64,000 bases of DNA from Spirogloea muscicola (lineage: Eukaryota > Streptophyta > Zygnematophyceae > Spirogloeales > Spirogloeaceae), in assembly GCA_009602725.1 (NCBI GenBank), contig WELB01000011.1:794748-858747 (forward strand). The letters run 5' to 3'. Both the position numbers and the translations under genes were made by a program. Below, in pieces: positions 15,001 to 30,000 of the stretch (positions are counted from its first letter, which is position 1; each line of letters begins with the position of its first letter). The notes under the pieces were generated by a model that saw only the letters and a list, made by a program, of their open reading frames with translations, had not been told where the DNA came from and did not search any database.

Positions 15001-18000
15001 GCCGGCAGCTGCGTATCCACAGCTCCTGCCGGGTGCCATGAATGCACTGGAGAATCTGGCGCACGTTGTTTGTCAGGGCTGGATGTCCATCGTCGTTGGG
15101 ACGGCAGCAAGTGGCAAGACATCCCTGGTGCGCCTGCTCGCCTGCCTCGCCGGCGCGCGCTGCCACGAGTACGCGCTCACGAGCGGCACGGACACCACGG
15201 AGCTCCTCGGCTGCTTCGAGCAGCGCGACACGTCGCAGGCCCTGCGCCACCTCGAGGGCAGGGTGGCGGAAGCGGTGGAGTCTGCCTGCGGCACCTTATT
15301 GTCGTCAACAGAAGATGCTCGGTCTAGTGGCAGTCTGCAGCAACAGCGTCTCCAGAGCTATCAGAGGCTGCAGGTGAGCATTGTATATCAAGGCAGCCTT
15401 CCAGCCCTCCTTCTTGTCCCAGTGTGAGGAGCCAAGGACCTGCTCTTGTGCCCATGAGCATGCATAATTTAGTCTTGACGACATGGCTGGCTTCTGTAGA
15501 ACCACTGTGACCAATGGCTTGAGTCACGCTGTGTCACAGGGGCTGTGGGCCAGCTTCAAGCAGAAGGCGCGCTGTGCTGAGCAAGACACGGACTTGAGCA
15601 GCAAGTCAGAGGAGCAAGTCAAGGTGGGGAACATTTTGGCATTGGACAGCGTGATGGAGGAGCTTGAGTCTGTCGCCAAGTACAGCGGTTTGGAAGCAAT
15701 TTCAGTTCCTGTTACAGAGCTGAGGGCGGAGCTATGTGCTCTGAGAGAGGCTGCCGGCGTGAGCAACGTGGGACGGTTTCAGTGGGTGGACGGCGTGCTT
15801 CTTAAGGCCCTCGAACGAGGCGACTGGGTTGTCCTCGACAATGCTAATTTCTGCAATCCAAGCGTAAGGACTAGGCCCCAATTTGCAGTATGATGCAAGT
15901 TTGCTACTTCAGAGTGCAGTAGCCTTGTTGTACAATCAGGCATGAGAATTCATGCAGTAAGTTTACTCAGCGTTTGCTTCTGCACTCCAGGTGCTGGACA
16001 GGCTCAACCCCCTTCTGGAGCCGGGCGGCTGCATCCTGGTGAACGAGCGCGGCATGGTAGGAGGCCGTGCCGTGGTTGCCACGGCGCACCCGCGCTTCCG
16101 CCTCTTCCTCCTCATGGACCCTGCGGCAGGCGAGGTGTCTCGCGCCATGCGCAATCGTGGCGTTGAGATATTCCTCCTCCCGCCCAACTGGCAGAAGGAT
16201 GGCCCCGAGGAGCCCCTTGGTGCTGTCCTCGACGCCCACAGGAACACCAGCTGCCAGCTGCTGGTGGACCTTGGCTTGTACCGGCGCACCGAAGGGCCAC
16301 TGTCACTGACACCCACAGACACCAGCTTCAGGGACAGCTTGCGCATCCTGGCACTGGCCGGCATCCCGGGTTGGCATCTTCCAGCGGCCATGAGCAGCGC
16401 GCACGAAGAGGCCCAGGCCTTGAGCAGGACTGTGACAACGCGTGAGCTCGCTCACTGGGCCTCCCTGACGTCCGCGCTCCTGGTGCAGGGCACACCCTCA
16501 GACTGCAGCTTGGCATCTGGGTGGCTCCACACATACCGGCGTCACTCCAGCGGCACACTTGATGGCTCGGCACTGCAACACGTCTTCGATCGCCACATGC
16601 ATGATGGTCAGATTGGTGTGCCAGAAGCCCTTGGCGTGTCCTTGGCAGTACCGCTGCAGGCGTTGCTGCAGGATCCAGAGGCCACCAGAGTCTTGAGCGA
16701 GGGCCATCTCCTGGCGGTTACCGCGGTGACGAGCATTGTGCGATGTGCTTCAGCACTCTGGCGCGACCTGGTGCAGCAGCAGGGCCTCGAGAAGGCCGCC
16801 TCTCAATGGCAACAGCTGCAGATGTTTCTGACTCGCTTTGTCCCTGCCGACGTTCTCCAGTCCCGTCTCCTGGCAGCTCAGAAAGAGGTGACCTGTCAAG
16901 CTGCCGAGGTGGAGGACCTTCAGCTGCGATATGCTGGGCTATCTTTTGTAGAACTTGCAGACTCAGCTGATGCTCCAATAAGGCTGCAGATGCTGGAGGC
17001 ATGGGCGACAGTCCTGCAGGGCTCAACAAGTGGCGCTGCCAGCATGCTCGGGCGGCTAGCTGCAGCATATGGCGCAGAGCTGGCGCACCCAATCTCAATG
17101 GAGGGCTTGAAGCAGCAGCCAGCTGAGAGCGCCAACCTCATGCGAGCTCTGGAGGCACTGCGAGCCGCCCTTTGGCAGGGCCTGAAGGAGGCCGACATCC
17201 TGAGAGCAGTGCCGCAGGGGTCAGGCGGTAGCCCCATTCAACAGTCCTTCCGGTACTGCACGCGGCTGGACGAAAGGCGGATGTTTCAGACCTCGCATGC
17301 CATGGTGGCGGTCCTGTACCCGCTCTTTTGCAGCCTCCGGCAGCTCGAGGAGGCCGCTCTTGTGGAGGCTGTGAACAACGCCTGGAGTCCCCAGCTGCAT
17401 GTCTCATTTGTTGCGGTGCTCGAGTGGCATGCGGCGATGTGGTGCCTTGTCTGCGAGCTGGAGCTAGACAAAACAGCTTTCCTGCTCACATGGCGGAGCC
17501 TCAAGGCAGCCCTGATGGAGCTGCTCGACTATGTCAAGCAAATGGGATTCTCCGAGTCTGATAATCGGGTCCGCTCACACTTTACTCTCAGATGTTTCTT
17601 GCCCTGCTTTATTCAGCCAAGAAAGCCTGCAGATTGGCACGTCCATGCGAAACTAAAAGCTTGACATGAGAGAAATGCTCAGAAAGATGTGATCTGACAT
17701 GCAGGTCCAGGGCGTGACACAAGTTGCACACATGTTGGACCGAGCTTGGGGCCTTGCTGGTGGCCCAGCTGGTCAGCCGCTGTTGTGGGAACACGGCGGT
17801 CACCCTCCTGTGGCACCCTCGCTGGAGCTCTTTCAGGAGGACGCCAGATTGCTGGCAGTCTGCGAGAGCCTCAGCACCCACCCTCTGCCAGGTCTCCAAG
17901 ATGCCTGTCCAGATCAACCAGGATGGAGCACAGGAATTGCTCAACTTAAGCAATCTCAGCGATTGATGCGATTCTGTCTTTTGGGTCCTGTCCTGACATC

Positions 18001-21000
18001 GAGAAATATGGCTGGCAGATGGCGACAGAGCATGGGTTGCGAGCACCAGCACGCGCACGCGCTGGTTGGCCATGGAAGGCCTTTCCCTACTGCGCTGGTA
18101 CAGCCAGCTCAGAGCAGACGCCAAGACGTGCTCCCTGGTTCCTGAGAGGACCTTCGAAGTTGGCGTCCTCCTCAGGTCATCGGAGGTACCTGACTCCTGC
18201 TTCTCTCATAAGGCCCCAGTCACTCACCAAAAAACCAGTCCTCATAGTCTGGTGGTACCTCGCTCAGCTTATTGCAGCTGCGTGCTAACAGCTTTGGAAG
18301 TATGCTGCAGCTTCTTGAGGAGCGAGTACAAGCGGAGAGGGCCAGTTACTCTGCACCTCATTGGTGTGACCTTGTCCCGACCACGGAGTCTGAAGCGGAT
18401 GATCGGCGGGGAACAGGTAGGCCCGCTGCGATTCCCAGCCAGCCTGCTGAGGTGGCCCAGCTCGAGGACACTGTGGTACCAGTTGCTGCCGCTGCTGGAC
18501 CAGACAACGCTGGTGAGAGACCTGGACTTGCTCGCGAGGCTTGCAAAGGCCGTGTATGTCTGCTCCAACAATGGCATGGACGCCCATCAGTGCATACACG
18601 ATCAGGTACTTACTAGCTGCAGTCAGTGTTTCAATCCAGCTTTGCATGTTGTGATACTTCTTCATAGAAGTTGCTTGTGCATGTGTCATCATCATATTGG
18701 CCGCCCAAAGTACTGCTTGTTTGAGTTGGCAGGTTATCATTGAAGACTTGAAGCAGGCGCTGGATTATGGATTGGCAACGTCATCTCGATCGCCAGCGGA
18801 CTTCGTGACCCACCAGCACCTCATCTGGCTCATGCAGGCTCGCCAAAGCCAGCAAGTCTCAGGTGCTTGGCTGCCCACCGATAGCCGTTGTGCTGCACCC
18901 AGCATCATGATGCATTCCAGCTGTCTAAGTTGACATCCAATATTCATAGTATTATACAATGGTCAGCTTTGACAAGTCACCATCTTTTCAAAGACTTGCT
19001 TGAGATAAGGAAGGAAGACCTTTCAAAATCTCAGGTCTGCACATCTACACATTCTTTGACGTGCAGACACAGTAGGCGATGCCCAGGTTATGCGAGTGAT
19101 GTTGCAGGAGCTGTGGTACCGGTGGCATGCAGCTAATTGGCAGAACACATCAGCCAATGTGCCACCGTCACTCGTCAACGACCAGGATCCTGGCTTGGAG
19201 CAGGGCCTCCTGCTTGGAGCAGGGAGCAGGGTTGGTGCCGTCTCCTAGTTGCAACTGCCCGGATGATCACTGTCATGGTCACTTCATCTGAATCATGCTA
19301 CCAGAAGAAGTATTCAGTAGTCACATATGTCTATTTGATCAATCTTAATTTCTGGATGCCTTAGCTGCTGCAGATTGTGGTCCTGGATGTCCAATGTGAG
19401 CATGTTGTGTCCTGGTGATGAGCTGCTCTGGTCGCAAACTTGTCGCCTGCCCCTGCTGGGTGGTGCTACTAAGACTTATGATGAAGCACTGCTAAAATGT
19501 CGTGTGTAATGGTCTGTTCTGCAGCAGCTTGCACAATTTGCAGCGACTGCAGGGCCTGCAAGGCTGTATCAGAGCTCACAGACCACCTTCACTGCTTCAC
19601 TGCTGTGAGACATTTGTCCTGCTCTGATGCATGTGCACTGTCCTGCAATGTGTACTGTTTGTAGGTCTGACAATCGATTTACAAGCCTTGTACCTAATAC
19701 TGCAGGATGACTGGAGCAACACCTATCAAGGATCACACTGCAAGGCGGCACCAACTTCAGCTGGCTGCTCAACACCTGTGGCAGCAAGCAAGTGAAGAAA
19801 AGTTGGACTCAGCAACATTGGACCTCAAGAATGCAAGCCATCTCTTCATGGAGGTCAGGGTGTAGTGCTCCTCCACTTTTGCAGGGCTTTCGGACTACAA
19901 GCTTATCAGTACATGCAGCATGTTGTATGTTTTGTCAATGTCCTCCACATGAAGCTATAGCAGACAATATTGGGGGTCGTTATAGTTGAGCTGGTGCAAT
20001 GACAAATCATGGCTGCACTCACTGAGAGCCCTACTAAGGCTGAGTTGCAAACATCTTTCTCATATTTGACCACGTGCTGACAACCCTGTCACACAGACAA
20101 TCTGGTCGCATAGGGCCTCATTTGCCTCCCAGGATGTGAACACCGTCGGCCTACTTATGGCAGAGCTTCATGCTGGCATTTTCCAGGTACTTGTGTAGTA
20201 CTTGCTGGGGTGCAAGCTTTGCAAGTAATATGTAAAATATATCTTAGACATATATTATTCATGGAATTGAATAAGATATGTAACATGATTTGCTGTGCTG
20301 CCTGATTGAGAGGATTTTCCTTCTGTACTTGACTGCAGGCACTGAGAGAGCCCATGCCGCGAATTTCTGACCTGGCTGCAATATTGAGCAGATCTACGCA
20401 TGCTAAACTCCGAGCAGTGTCGCAATCAAATATCCTACCTTGCGCCACAATTCTCTATGGCACAGCTTGGACAAGCACCATGCCTGAAGGTGTGGGATGC
20501 AAGCGCAGTGCATGCTCTAGTATTTCAGCATGTTACATGTGTGTCACTTTTGCAACCCCTGTACCATGTCATCATGTAGGCAAGTAAAGGGCAGCATAGT
20601 GACGACACCTACGGTTGCAATAATACAGGCTCTCAGGACTCAGCTGGAAGGCGAGGAAAAGTATGGACTCTTCTTGGTGCTGCACGACTCCACCTGCTAT
20701 TGCCCGCCGATGGATGCGATCCAGCTGCAAGAATTGCTTTTGAGAAGGAGCATCTGGAGAGGAAGTTGTCTGCATTGCGCGTTGAGATTGTTGTAAGCGC
20801 AAATTTTCGTAATAAAGACTTGTATATGCTGCTTGTGTTGGCTGAGATGTTTCAAATTATGTCAGTGAAGAGCTTGTATTCTGAGACCTGGCAGATGATT
20901 ATTGAGCGTGATGTATAAAGTGAGGCAACCCAATGCCTGTATTGTGCTGGGCTGCAGGTGCGAGAGGCATCCGAAGGCCTGAGAAGTGGGCAGCTGGGCT

Positions 21001-24000
21001 CCAGAAAAGTGAGGGCTCTCATCAGTCAGGCAGCTCGGCTCAAAAGAGAAATTGCTGAGCTGTCCAAGCAGGTATGCCTGTGAAGCTTTGCAGCATCACT
21101 CACAATGCAAGTGCCCAAGTGAAGCTTCTGCTGACACCTGATTCCTCCAGTCTCAAGCACACTCTGGCCCCTACAGCTAGACTGTCAGTTGTTGGAGAAA
21201 CCAGACAGACACCTTCAGAGCATCTTCCTGACCACTACATTCACCACAACATCTAGACGTGGCTACCTATGCTGACTGAGCCTGTTACATTTTTGATACG
21301 CGAGCTGCAACAGGTATGCCTGAGACCCAGCCCTCCACGATTTCATGCCCTTTTTGAAGACGTTACCCGCTTCTTTGCCACCTCAGCCAGCAGCCACAAG
21401 GTCCAGAATGTCATCGATCGTCTGGAAGGGTACTCTGGTGCAACAGAGGCACAGATCTTTCAGGAGATGTCAACATGGCAGGTGGAATGCTTAGGCTATC
21501 TTAATGACCTCGTGTGGCAGTTTGAGTCTGACTGTCATTCTGCATACCGGCTTGCTCTTTATCTCCTTGTGATCATAATCACAAATCACTGACAGGAGTA
21601 TTGATCATTGAGTAACACATTTTTGTGGTGGTTTTCAGGGCACAATCGCTCAGTTTATCAGTAACTTATCAACGCACTACCCAATGTACCGAGACATCTG
21701 TCAGCCCATCCAGCTGGCTCTGTACGAGCTCATGTACGGGTCCAGCATCATGCTTCTTCACGCCATTTCAAAAGGCCAGCATCAGAAATTGAACGTAAGT
21801 TCCACTTATTGGCATACGGTGACCTTGTGCTCCCACTGCCTGCATTGTAGGTGCTGCTCAGTGCAACTTTGAGCAGTGCCAATAGACAAGGTTTATTGAT
21901 GATCTGGGCTGGAACACCCCTAGTAATTTGAGATATGAATCATCACTCTGTAATAGCTCGTTCACACCTGCTTGCCGTTGGTCAAACAGGACCTACTCAT
22001 CAAGCTCATGGGATTCCCACATGTCATTATGGAGCCCAAAGTGGTCCAAGCAAGCCAAAGTACTTGCACATCACTAAAGCTGCCAGAAGATGCTTCGCCA
22101 GAGCTGCTGACTGAAGAGACAAAAGGAGCTCTCTGCCAGCTGTCGGCATCTACAGATAAGGTTTGAATTTCTCATCTTCTGCTGTTGTGGACAAGTGTAT
22201 TACACTTGACCATCTCATCCATGTATCAAGGACGGTGGCAGTCTCTTACAGTTGGTTCTCCTTCACCCTTTGAAGCAGGGTGGGGATTAGGGTTCTGAGT
22301 ACACCGTTAGATGAGTACACCGTTAGAAGTACAGTCATGAGTTGCAATCATGACTTGCACGGCTTGCGAGGGGGGTGTTAGCTGGCATCTCCATTTCACC
22401 AACTTGCTACACACGAGCAAATGAGTTCTTAGAAGGTGTGGCGTCCAGTTTGATGTCAACCAAGGCTTCAGCAAAGGAACAATCTTTCGTTTGGCTGATG
22501 ATGAGAAACAAAGTTTCAAGCACTTCAGAGCTTGCCTGTGAAGAAACAACTCTCCACTTGTTGAAGCCATCACACAGTTTATAAGGGCAGAGTGTGGGTC
22601 GTAGCATGACGATGCCATTTTTTGACAATCGTCCACTGACTGACAACCAAGTAGAATTAGGAAAAGGCAGGATGTATAACTTAGCATTGGATTGACTGTC
22701 TGCAGGATGTTGTTCTTGAGCTGGAGCTGAGCCTGCTTCATGTCTCCCTCATTCAGATTGCCCATCATAGCGTCCATGCAGGGTTCAAGAGCTGCTCAGC
22801 CATCCAGGTACATTAGTCATTCATGAAGTTAATGAAGTGGCTCATTTACAAGGTTTGCTTTGCCTGAACAGCTACCTGATATTGTTGATTGCATGCGTGC
22901 TGGAGCTTCGCAGTACGGCCGCTGATCCGATTGCATCTGGGTTGCCCCAGATTGTTGGAAAGACAATGAAGCGCTTTGCAGACATTTGGAGCACCATGAA
23001 AGAAAGTAGGAGGGCAAAGGAGCTGGCGCAGGAGGAGGAATACAGATACAAGGTGCAGACAACCACTCTGGAGACTGAGGACGAGCTGGACGAAGCTGCT
23101 TACCAAGCGCAATTTGGCGATCATCGGAAGACCTATGCTGACCTGGTTCCATCAGAGATAGCCTCTGCTGAAGAGGATGATGTGAGCACCCGTCTGCTCC
23201 TTGACTCAACAGCAAGTTTCACAAGCTCAAATTCCAACTAATTACTCTCATGAAATATGTCAACTCAAAGATCTGACGAAGTCCATCAATGCAGTATTAA
23301 GTGGGCAGATGAGTACTCAGTGTAAGGTATTGCCTAAACCAACAAATTGCCTCTATACCTTGCTGCAGGAAAGGGCAGACAGACCAGACGGGATGAAGGA
23401 CTCAGATTCAAAGGACGATGAGAATCATGGAGACTGCACTTGGCTATTGCTGCATGAATACCTGCTTGCCCGCATAGTTGAGCTTCACGATTGGTTCTTC
23501 ACCAGCAAGGTCAGTCCCAAACAGGGACATGGAATGAGATTACCTGTGATTGCTACTTAAGCTGTTGCAGCTGTCTACTGCTTGTGCTTGACCAACAGAA
23601 TACAGCTTTGGCCTTACACAGCAGTTGTTCCTATGTTCAGGGAGATGTAGCGGTATCAAGCAACAAGAGGCTCAATTTTTTCACCACATCCTACAGCGTT
23701 GGTTTACTTCTTCTCAAAGGTATGAAAGATTGAACTTCAGTTGTACTAGTCCCACTGCTGCACCTATTTGGTGTCACTCAGTGCAACCTGCTCCACTAAG
23801 GAGCTGCAGGGTTTCAGGGATAAGCAGCTATGTTTCACATGTTGAGATGCTGAACTCCATGCTGCATGTTCGTAAAGGAAGAATAGTCACTCACATCGCT
23901 CCCATGCTACAGTTGCATTCTGTTGGGACACACTTCATGCAGCTTGCTCTTATCAGGGGCCTTCAGAGCTCCAGAACGACGGAGCTAGTCAACTTGTAAA

Positions 24001-27000
24001 TTGCTGAAGCTCATGATACATGTTGGCAATGTGGCAGTACTTGGCATGGTGGGCCGGGCTGATATTGACAGTCAGGCACAACTGGGGCATCTCTTGCGTC
24101 TCTGTGTTGAGTACGAGCAAATCACAAAGGTAGCGCCAGCTTATGTGCGTCAGCACAGCTTCGAGTCATCCCAGGTAACCAACGTTTTTAAGTTTCCCTA
24201 GTCGTAGTTTTCCTATTCATTTAGTTGTGATATCTGTGTCCGAGTGAAGGCCTCCAGAAGTTTTCTTGATTTGAGTCATGAGAACATGGGCATCAAGCCT
24301 ATTATTACAGCTTGAAAAGACAGCATGCCAGTATAATGTGCACTTGTATTCGTTGGCCTCCGTGCAGGACACAAATGCAGCGGAGCTCAGCTTAATACTG
24401 AAGCCCTTGGCAGCACTGTTGCAGCGAGTGGGTTCTCTTCTAGATGAGTGGCCAGAACACCCAATCTTGATGCAGCTGGTTGCCATCTCCGAGCGTGTCC
24501 TTGGCTTGCCATCAAATGCTCCTCTCATGAAGGTGGGCTGCAGTCTCTATAATACCTCTTTGTGCACCTTGTGAGCACATCTTGCTGAGCTTGAATGCAT
24601 TGTGAGGTGAATCATGCTAAGCGTGTCGATTATTACTGACCAAGGAGATTAAGTCAAGCAGATTGCAACAGCAGGGTGCTTCACTGCGATGTTGATCTCT
24701 TTCATCCTCACTGTATCTTATTACATGGTTGCTCTGTTGCAGTTGAGCTGCCAGACTAGAACAATCAATGGTCCTTATGCTTGCGGTCTTGCGCCATTGC
24801 GCAGGCATTGGTGGGCCTGGAGCTCCTTGTGGAGAAGGCCCAGCTCTGGGAGGCAAATGCAGCCAATTTTGTCTCCCTTGCTGGTAAGCTGTAGTAATTT
24901 ATTAAGTGGAGCGCATCAATAATGGAATCACTAGTCAAGTACGGAAGGTTAGAGGCAATGGACTTGCAAGAATCCCGGCCTTCACACATCTGCGGGAAGC
25001 AGAAGGTCCAAGGTCTAAGAGACGTGGGCAGCACTCCCACTGAGACATCCCTCGTGTAATAAGCAGCTTCAGCATCATGTGCATTACTTGCTGGCACAAG
25101 TTGAAAGTCCTCACATGGAAGTGCTGTGAACCCGACAGCCAAGCTCGACGAGGTGTCGTGTATCATAATGAGGTGGCGGAAGCTGGAGCTTGCATCCTGG
25201 CCGCTCATGTTGGAGAGCATGCGACGCAAGCATGCGGATGCAGCTGAAAAGGCACGTGCACTCAGATGGCGCCAAGCAATCATGTACAATTTGCCCTTCA
25301 TGCTACCAAACACGACTTGCAGTAACACATTGGAACTTTATGCGCTTTGGCAGATGTGGTTCATGCTGTACGACCTCTTACACCGCCCACTTGGAGAAGA
25401 TCTAGAGGACTATGTAATGGCCACCATGAGCAGGTCTGAATCTGTTATCTGTATCCTTTGCAAGGGTTTTGCATCAATCTGGCACATGAGGTCAGATATA
25501 TCCACTGTAGTAAAGCTAGACTTGAGCTTCATGTCAACCTATGAAGAATGATAAGGGTTTCAAGCCATGCCCATGTCTGACTTTGCACACCCTGCCTTTC
25601 CTTTCAGCCTCGAGGAATTTTTGCAAACTGCAAGTTATGGGGATTTCCAGAAGCGTCTGAGGATGCTGCTTGCATTCCATCATCAGCTACTTCAGCAGCT
25701 GATGCTTGATAACTACACCCCGAGAGAGAGGTATCACAGGAGGTTTACTTGCCGTCATGACCTTGTCACCAAGGCTGCCATTTTTGCCCTGCAAATTCAT
25801 ACACATAGCAAGTGTATCATCGTATGACGGAATAAATTTTAGACTATATTTTGTGTCTCCGCAGAGTTAAGCAGAGTTAAGTGACACTATGGCAGTGCCC
25901 ATGTTGCTCGCAGAAGGCTGCAACTACAGATTGCAGATGTTCTCTTCAACTTGCACAGCTACTACAGCCAATTTCTTCCAGAGTGAGTCGTGCTCTGTGT
26001 GGCAGCAACCTCCTCGTTGATCTGCCATGTGAAAGTGCTCGAAGAGTTTGCCATCGGCGGCTTCTGATGATTGATGTTTAAGCTGCATGCAGACTGGAAA
26101 AGACGTTGGCAGCTGGCACCGGACCGCTTGAGCGAGAACTTAAGGAGTTTGTCAGGCTGGCCAAGTGGGAGGACCGCAACTACTACTCCATGGCCGCTTC
26201 TGCAGAGAAGGCCCATCGGAAGCTCCACAAGATCCTCAGGAAATTTGATGTATGTGTCGCACCATGTTTTGCAGCATGTCCTGAGTGGTCATTCAACTTG
26301 AAGCCTCGTGAGAATGTTTTCATTGCTGTAGTCAACAAGCTCTGAGCAGACTCTGTACATGCAATTCTTGTGAATTCATCAAAGTGCCGTAAAAGGTAAC
26401 ACATATGCTGTGCAGTACTGTACTCAGCATAAACAACCTGTCTTGAGCAGGTGCTACTGAAACAACCCATGCTGCAGCTTTTGACAAAAGTGTCCCAGAA
26501 AGCCGGGCAGTTGGAGGTTCTGGATGCCAGCAAGGTCACTAATACATCAAGTGCTAAGAAGGTTTCAACAAGGAGAGGCTTGACACAATCAGCCAATAAC
26601 TTGGAGGAAAGGTAACATTGTGTTTGTTATCGAGTGACTTCGGTCTATGCCAGAGCTCCTGCTTGAATGATCTACCTCCAAGTTGCAGTGTGGATGGATC
26701 TGCCAGGCTGGGTTGCTCAATATATTGTGTGTCCTGTCTTGAGCAGGAAAGAGCTTCAAGACATGTTGCGAAGCTTGACCGAGCAAGTCACAACACTGAC
26801 ATTGAGTAATTACAGTGCTCGTGCTGCTGACAGTATGGCAATTCTGAAAAATGGTAAGGTCTTCTATGAGCACACTGCTTCTAATGCTCATTTCTCCATG
26901 TTAAGAAGCAATATCAAGATGCTGTTTTGCATCAAGCTGTCAGACCTACATGCATCAATTCCTTTTTACTGGTTGTCTTGGCGATGCGCCCGTGTATTAT

Positions 27001-30000
27001 CAAGTAGGTTTGCGTGTGTGTTCTGAAACTACAATTGCCTGGAAAACCTCTCCAGGTCCTTATTATCAGCAGCACCTGCCGTCCCTGGTAGCCAAGATGG
27101 CGATGCTGCTCAACGGCAGCGCTCTGAGTCAGGCTGCTGAGCAGCGGCGAGAGGAAGGATACGCGTCTTTGGAAGAGATAAGCGAGGCCATCATCGAGAG
27201 GTCCCAAGCCTTGAAGGAGAAAGAGACGAAGAAGAATGTGAAGAAGAAGGCACTGGTGGACCTGCTGCGGCTGCTGCGCCAAGTGGGCCTATCTCACCGC
27301 AAGACATCTGTTCCTCTGGTAAGTAAGCAGATTCTTTAGTCCCATTTTTGGGAGTACTTCAAGGGATGAGCTGTTGAAGTGGGCTTGATACTGTGCTCAC
27401 TGGCTCATTTTGTCCTGGCCGTCTTTCTGACCTGCAATGAGCTTTTCGTTATGTCTCTTTAAATTGTAGGCCTGCCTTTGTTTATGGGTTTTATTTTCGT
27501 GTTGTTATCAGGAGGATAGAGACTCCAGGACGTGGTACCTGCAGCCGGCAGTGCACGTGGAAGAGGAGATGGCAAGCCTCACTAGTCCCGGGCTTGATAG
27601 GCAGCTGGACCTCGGCACCACCATCCCCACAATCTCAGCCACCTTCAGCACGGCGAATACATACTACTTGCAGAACATGTGCCTGATCCAGAGCTTGTGG
27701 CAAGGGGCTCTCAGCTTCAACAAAGACCTCAGCCTGCGTGAGGTATACTAACTCGCTACCTCTATTGTGCTCCTTGAGCTAGCAGGTGCATCCATGACCT
27801 GCCACGACCCAGAAGCTCAATCAATGTTCAGGGTTTAGGGTTTAGCTATGTTGTTTGACCTCCTGCATGTTGCATCTGTGCCTCACTGTCATCAATCTGC
27901 AGGTTGACCTCTCGGTGAAGTACACAGAGCACCTCCTGCACTGGCAGCAGACACAGAGACGGAGGATGCTCAAGTTCACCCATCAAATATCTCAACTTAC
28001 AGGGCTTGCTGTTACTTTGAAAGACCTCGGTGAGCACAGAAGGTTTCTCAAGTCTGTCTGTGGCAATTGATAAGTGTGGGTGCGGTGCTTCTTCAGTCAG
28101 TGCTTTGTGTACATTGGTCTACTTCTTTATCACTTTTTCACAGAATGTCAAGCAGGTGGTGTTGAGAAATTGCCTTCGCAAGCTCCAACAATGATCTGGC
28201 TTAAACGCCAGAAGGTAATATCAGCAATCATTGCTCCGAAAAGTTGCAAAATCTATGTAGGACTGATTTTACAAAATTTTAGGAGCAGCGAGGGCTACTG
28301 TCAGCTATTTAGGATGACACTGATACGGCCAACGTTGTCTGCAGGCCTATTTGGACGCGTTAAGCACTATGCTGCTCGACATGCAGTTGTTGATATCAAC
28401 AGTTATTAGAGCAGGTGTCACGGCTTGCTCTTATGGTCAAAGCTCAGCTCCCACCAACCTTGCAGTAACATCCGCAGAGAAACTTCTTTTGGACTCCGCT
28501 GACAAGATAAGCTCTTGCAAGGTACAGGTTTTGCAGGCAAAGCTGGTAGTCGTAGTAAGTTTCTCTTTAAGCTGATGGGTCTTTCATTGAATGTGAATGA
28601 TAGTCTATGCAAGGGCAGATGCAGAGACAAAGTCCTTACAAGTGACTCTTACTGCGCAGGATCGTTTGGACGCCGTGTTTTTCAATGGAACGAGCCGCAA
28701 GCTGCCAATCATTGTGACGCTGGCCATGCGCGACCTGGTCGCTCAGAATTTCTACGCGGTGGGCGAGACCCGAGTCAATTGGGAGGCAGCCATGCATGTG
28801 GAGTATGGAAGGAGGAGAGTGATGCCTGGCTGGGAATCCCTCAAGCAAAAGTTGGACGAGGTACACAGCTAAAGGAGTCTGACTACCATGAGTGGCAGTG
28901 TTTGCATTTGCAGTGACTTCATGACCTCAAGTCGTCAATCACTTGACAAATATATTCGAATCAGCCATCTGAGCTGTCTTTGAGAATAAGCAAAGCCTGA
29001 GGTCTTGTACATCTGCTTCTTGTGTCATATTTGCCCATTTGCTGTCTGCAAATGGGCAGTGAAGTTTAACAGTAGATTAGAATCGTTTCCCTATGATTAG
29101 TTGCTTATACGCAAGCTTTGGTTTGCACATTGTGTTGAGTAATCAATTGAGGTAATGATTGAGCCCCGTGTTTGAGCTTCAGAAGGCCATCAGAGTGCAA
29201 TTTGAGGCAGCGTAGCCTGTTGGCACTGTGTGTCGCAGGGGCATCGATTGGGGCAAGCCTTTGCGGCTGAGCAGCCTGCTACGCGCGTCCTTGATGGGCC
29301 AGCCGCAGAGAGCCTGTCTGCAGAATGTGAGCTGGCCATTCAGGAGGTACTCAAGGCCACGCAGGCCTTGGTGCGTCTCAACCGGGAGGTCAGCGCTGCG
29401 TCTCCGGTGCATTCGGAGACCACTGACAACCGGCCATGCGAGATGCTGGAGGAAAGAGGTGTTGTTGAAGACTTGGAGAGCAGAGGCAGCTACGGCATTA
29501 TTCAAGAGCAGACTGACACAGATCAGGTGACGCTTGCTGTCGAAGGCACGATCATGAGCTGGTCCACCAGAATCTCAGAGCAGATGGAGGCGCTGCGGCT
29601 GCACAAGGTGGTCTCCGTTGTGGGCAGAACAATTGAGAACCTGGTGAGACCTGAGCTGCTATGGGGTGTTGGTCTGCATGTGCTGGAGATGGACGTGGGC
29701 AGTCATTCCCGTATTTCCACAAGAAGCACAACACTGGGCCTCCTTGCCTTTGTCAAGCTGGGCAACAAGCTGGGAACCTCTAAGCTGAGGGCTTGCAACA
29801 TGTTGTTTGTCTGCCACAGAGGTTACTCGGTAGCAAGAGTCACGCCGTCGCTGCGCTGCTGGCCAGCATGCACCAGATGCACTACCTGCTCCAGCTCCTG
29901 AGAGTCGCCGCATTGGCCCTGCTGAGAAATTACGCCCGGCTTCACAAAGGCGTGCGTGCACAGTCACACCATGTTTGCCTCATTCTCTGCACGGTCTCTC

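Larger units (their letters stand above)
16260..29900 (+). other. MDN1: MDN1 linker (stalk) region
   Basis: This long, mostly helical region sits between the AAA ring and the acidic stretch. It starts in one long exon from 15991 to about 17.6 kb and continues in many small exons, for example LLWEHGGHPPVAPS near 17.78 kb and FQFSVRDLKQ-poor helical pieces further on. Conservation is low, so borders between 18 and 29 kb are only approximate. Introns hold short tandem duplications and telomere-like motifs. Confidence 0.75.

Noticed and set aside
19410-19490. Box C-like GTGATGA / ATGATGA motifs in an MDN1 intron as a possible snoRNA
   Set aside because: No properly placed CTGA box D or terminal stem was found nearby.
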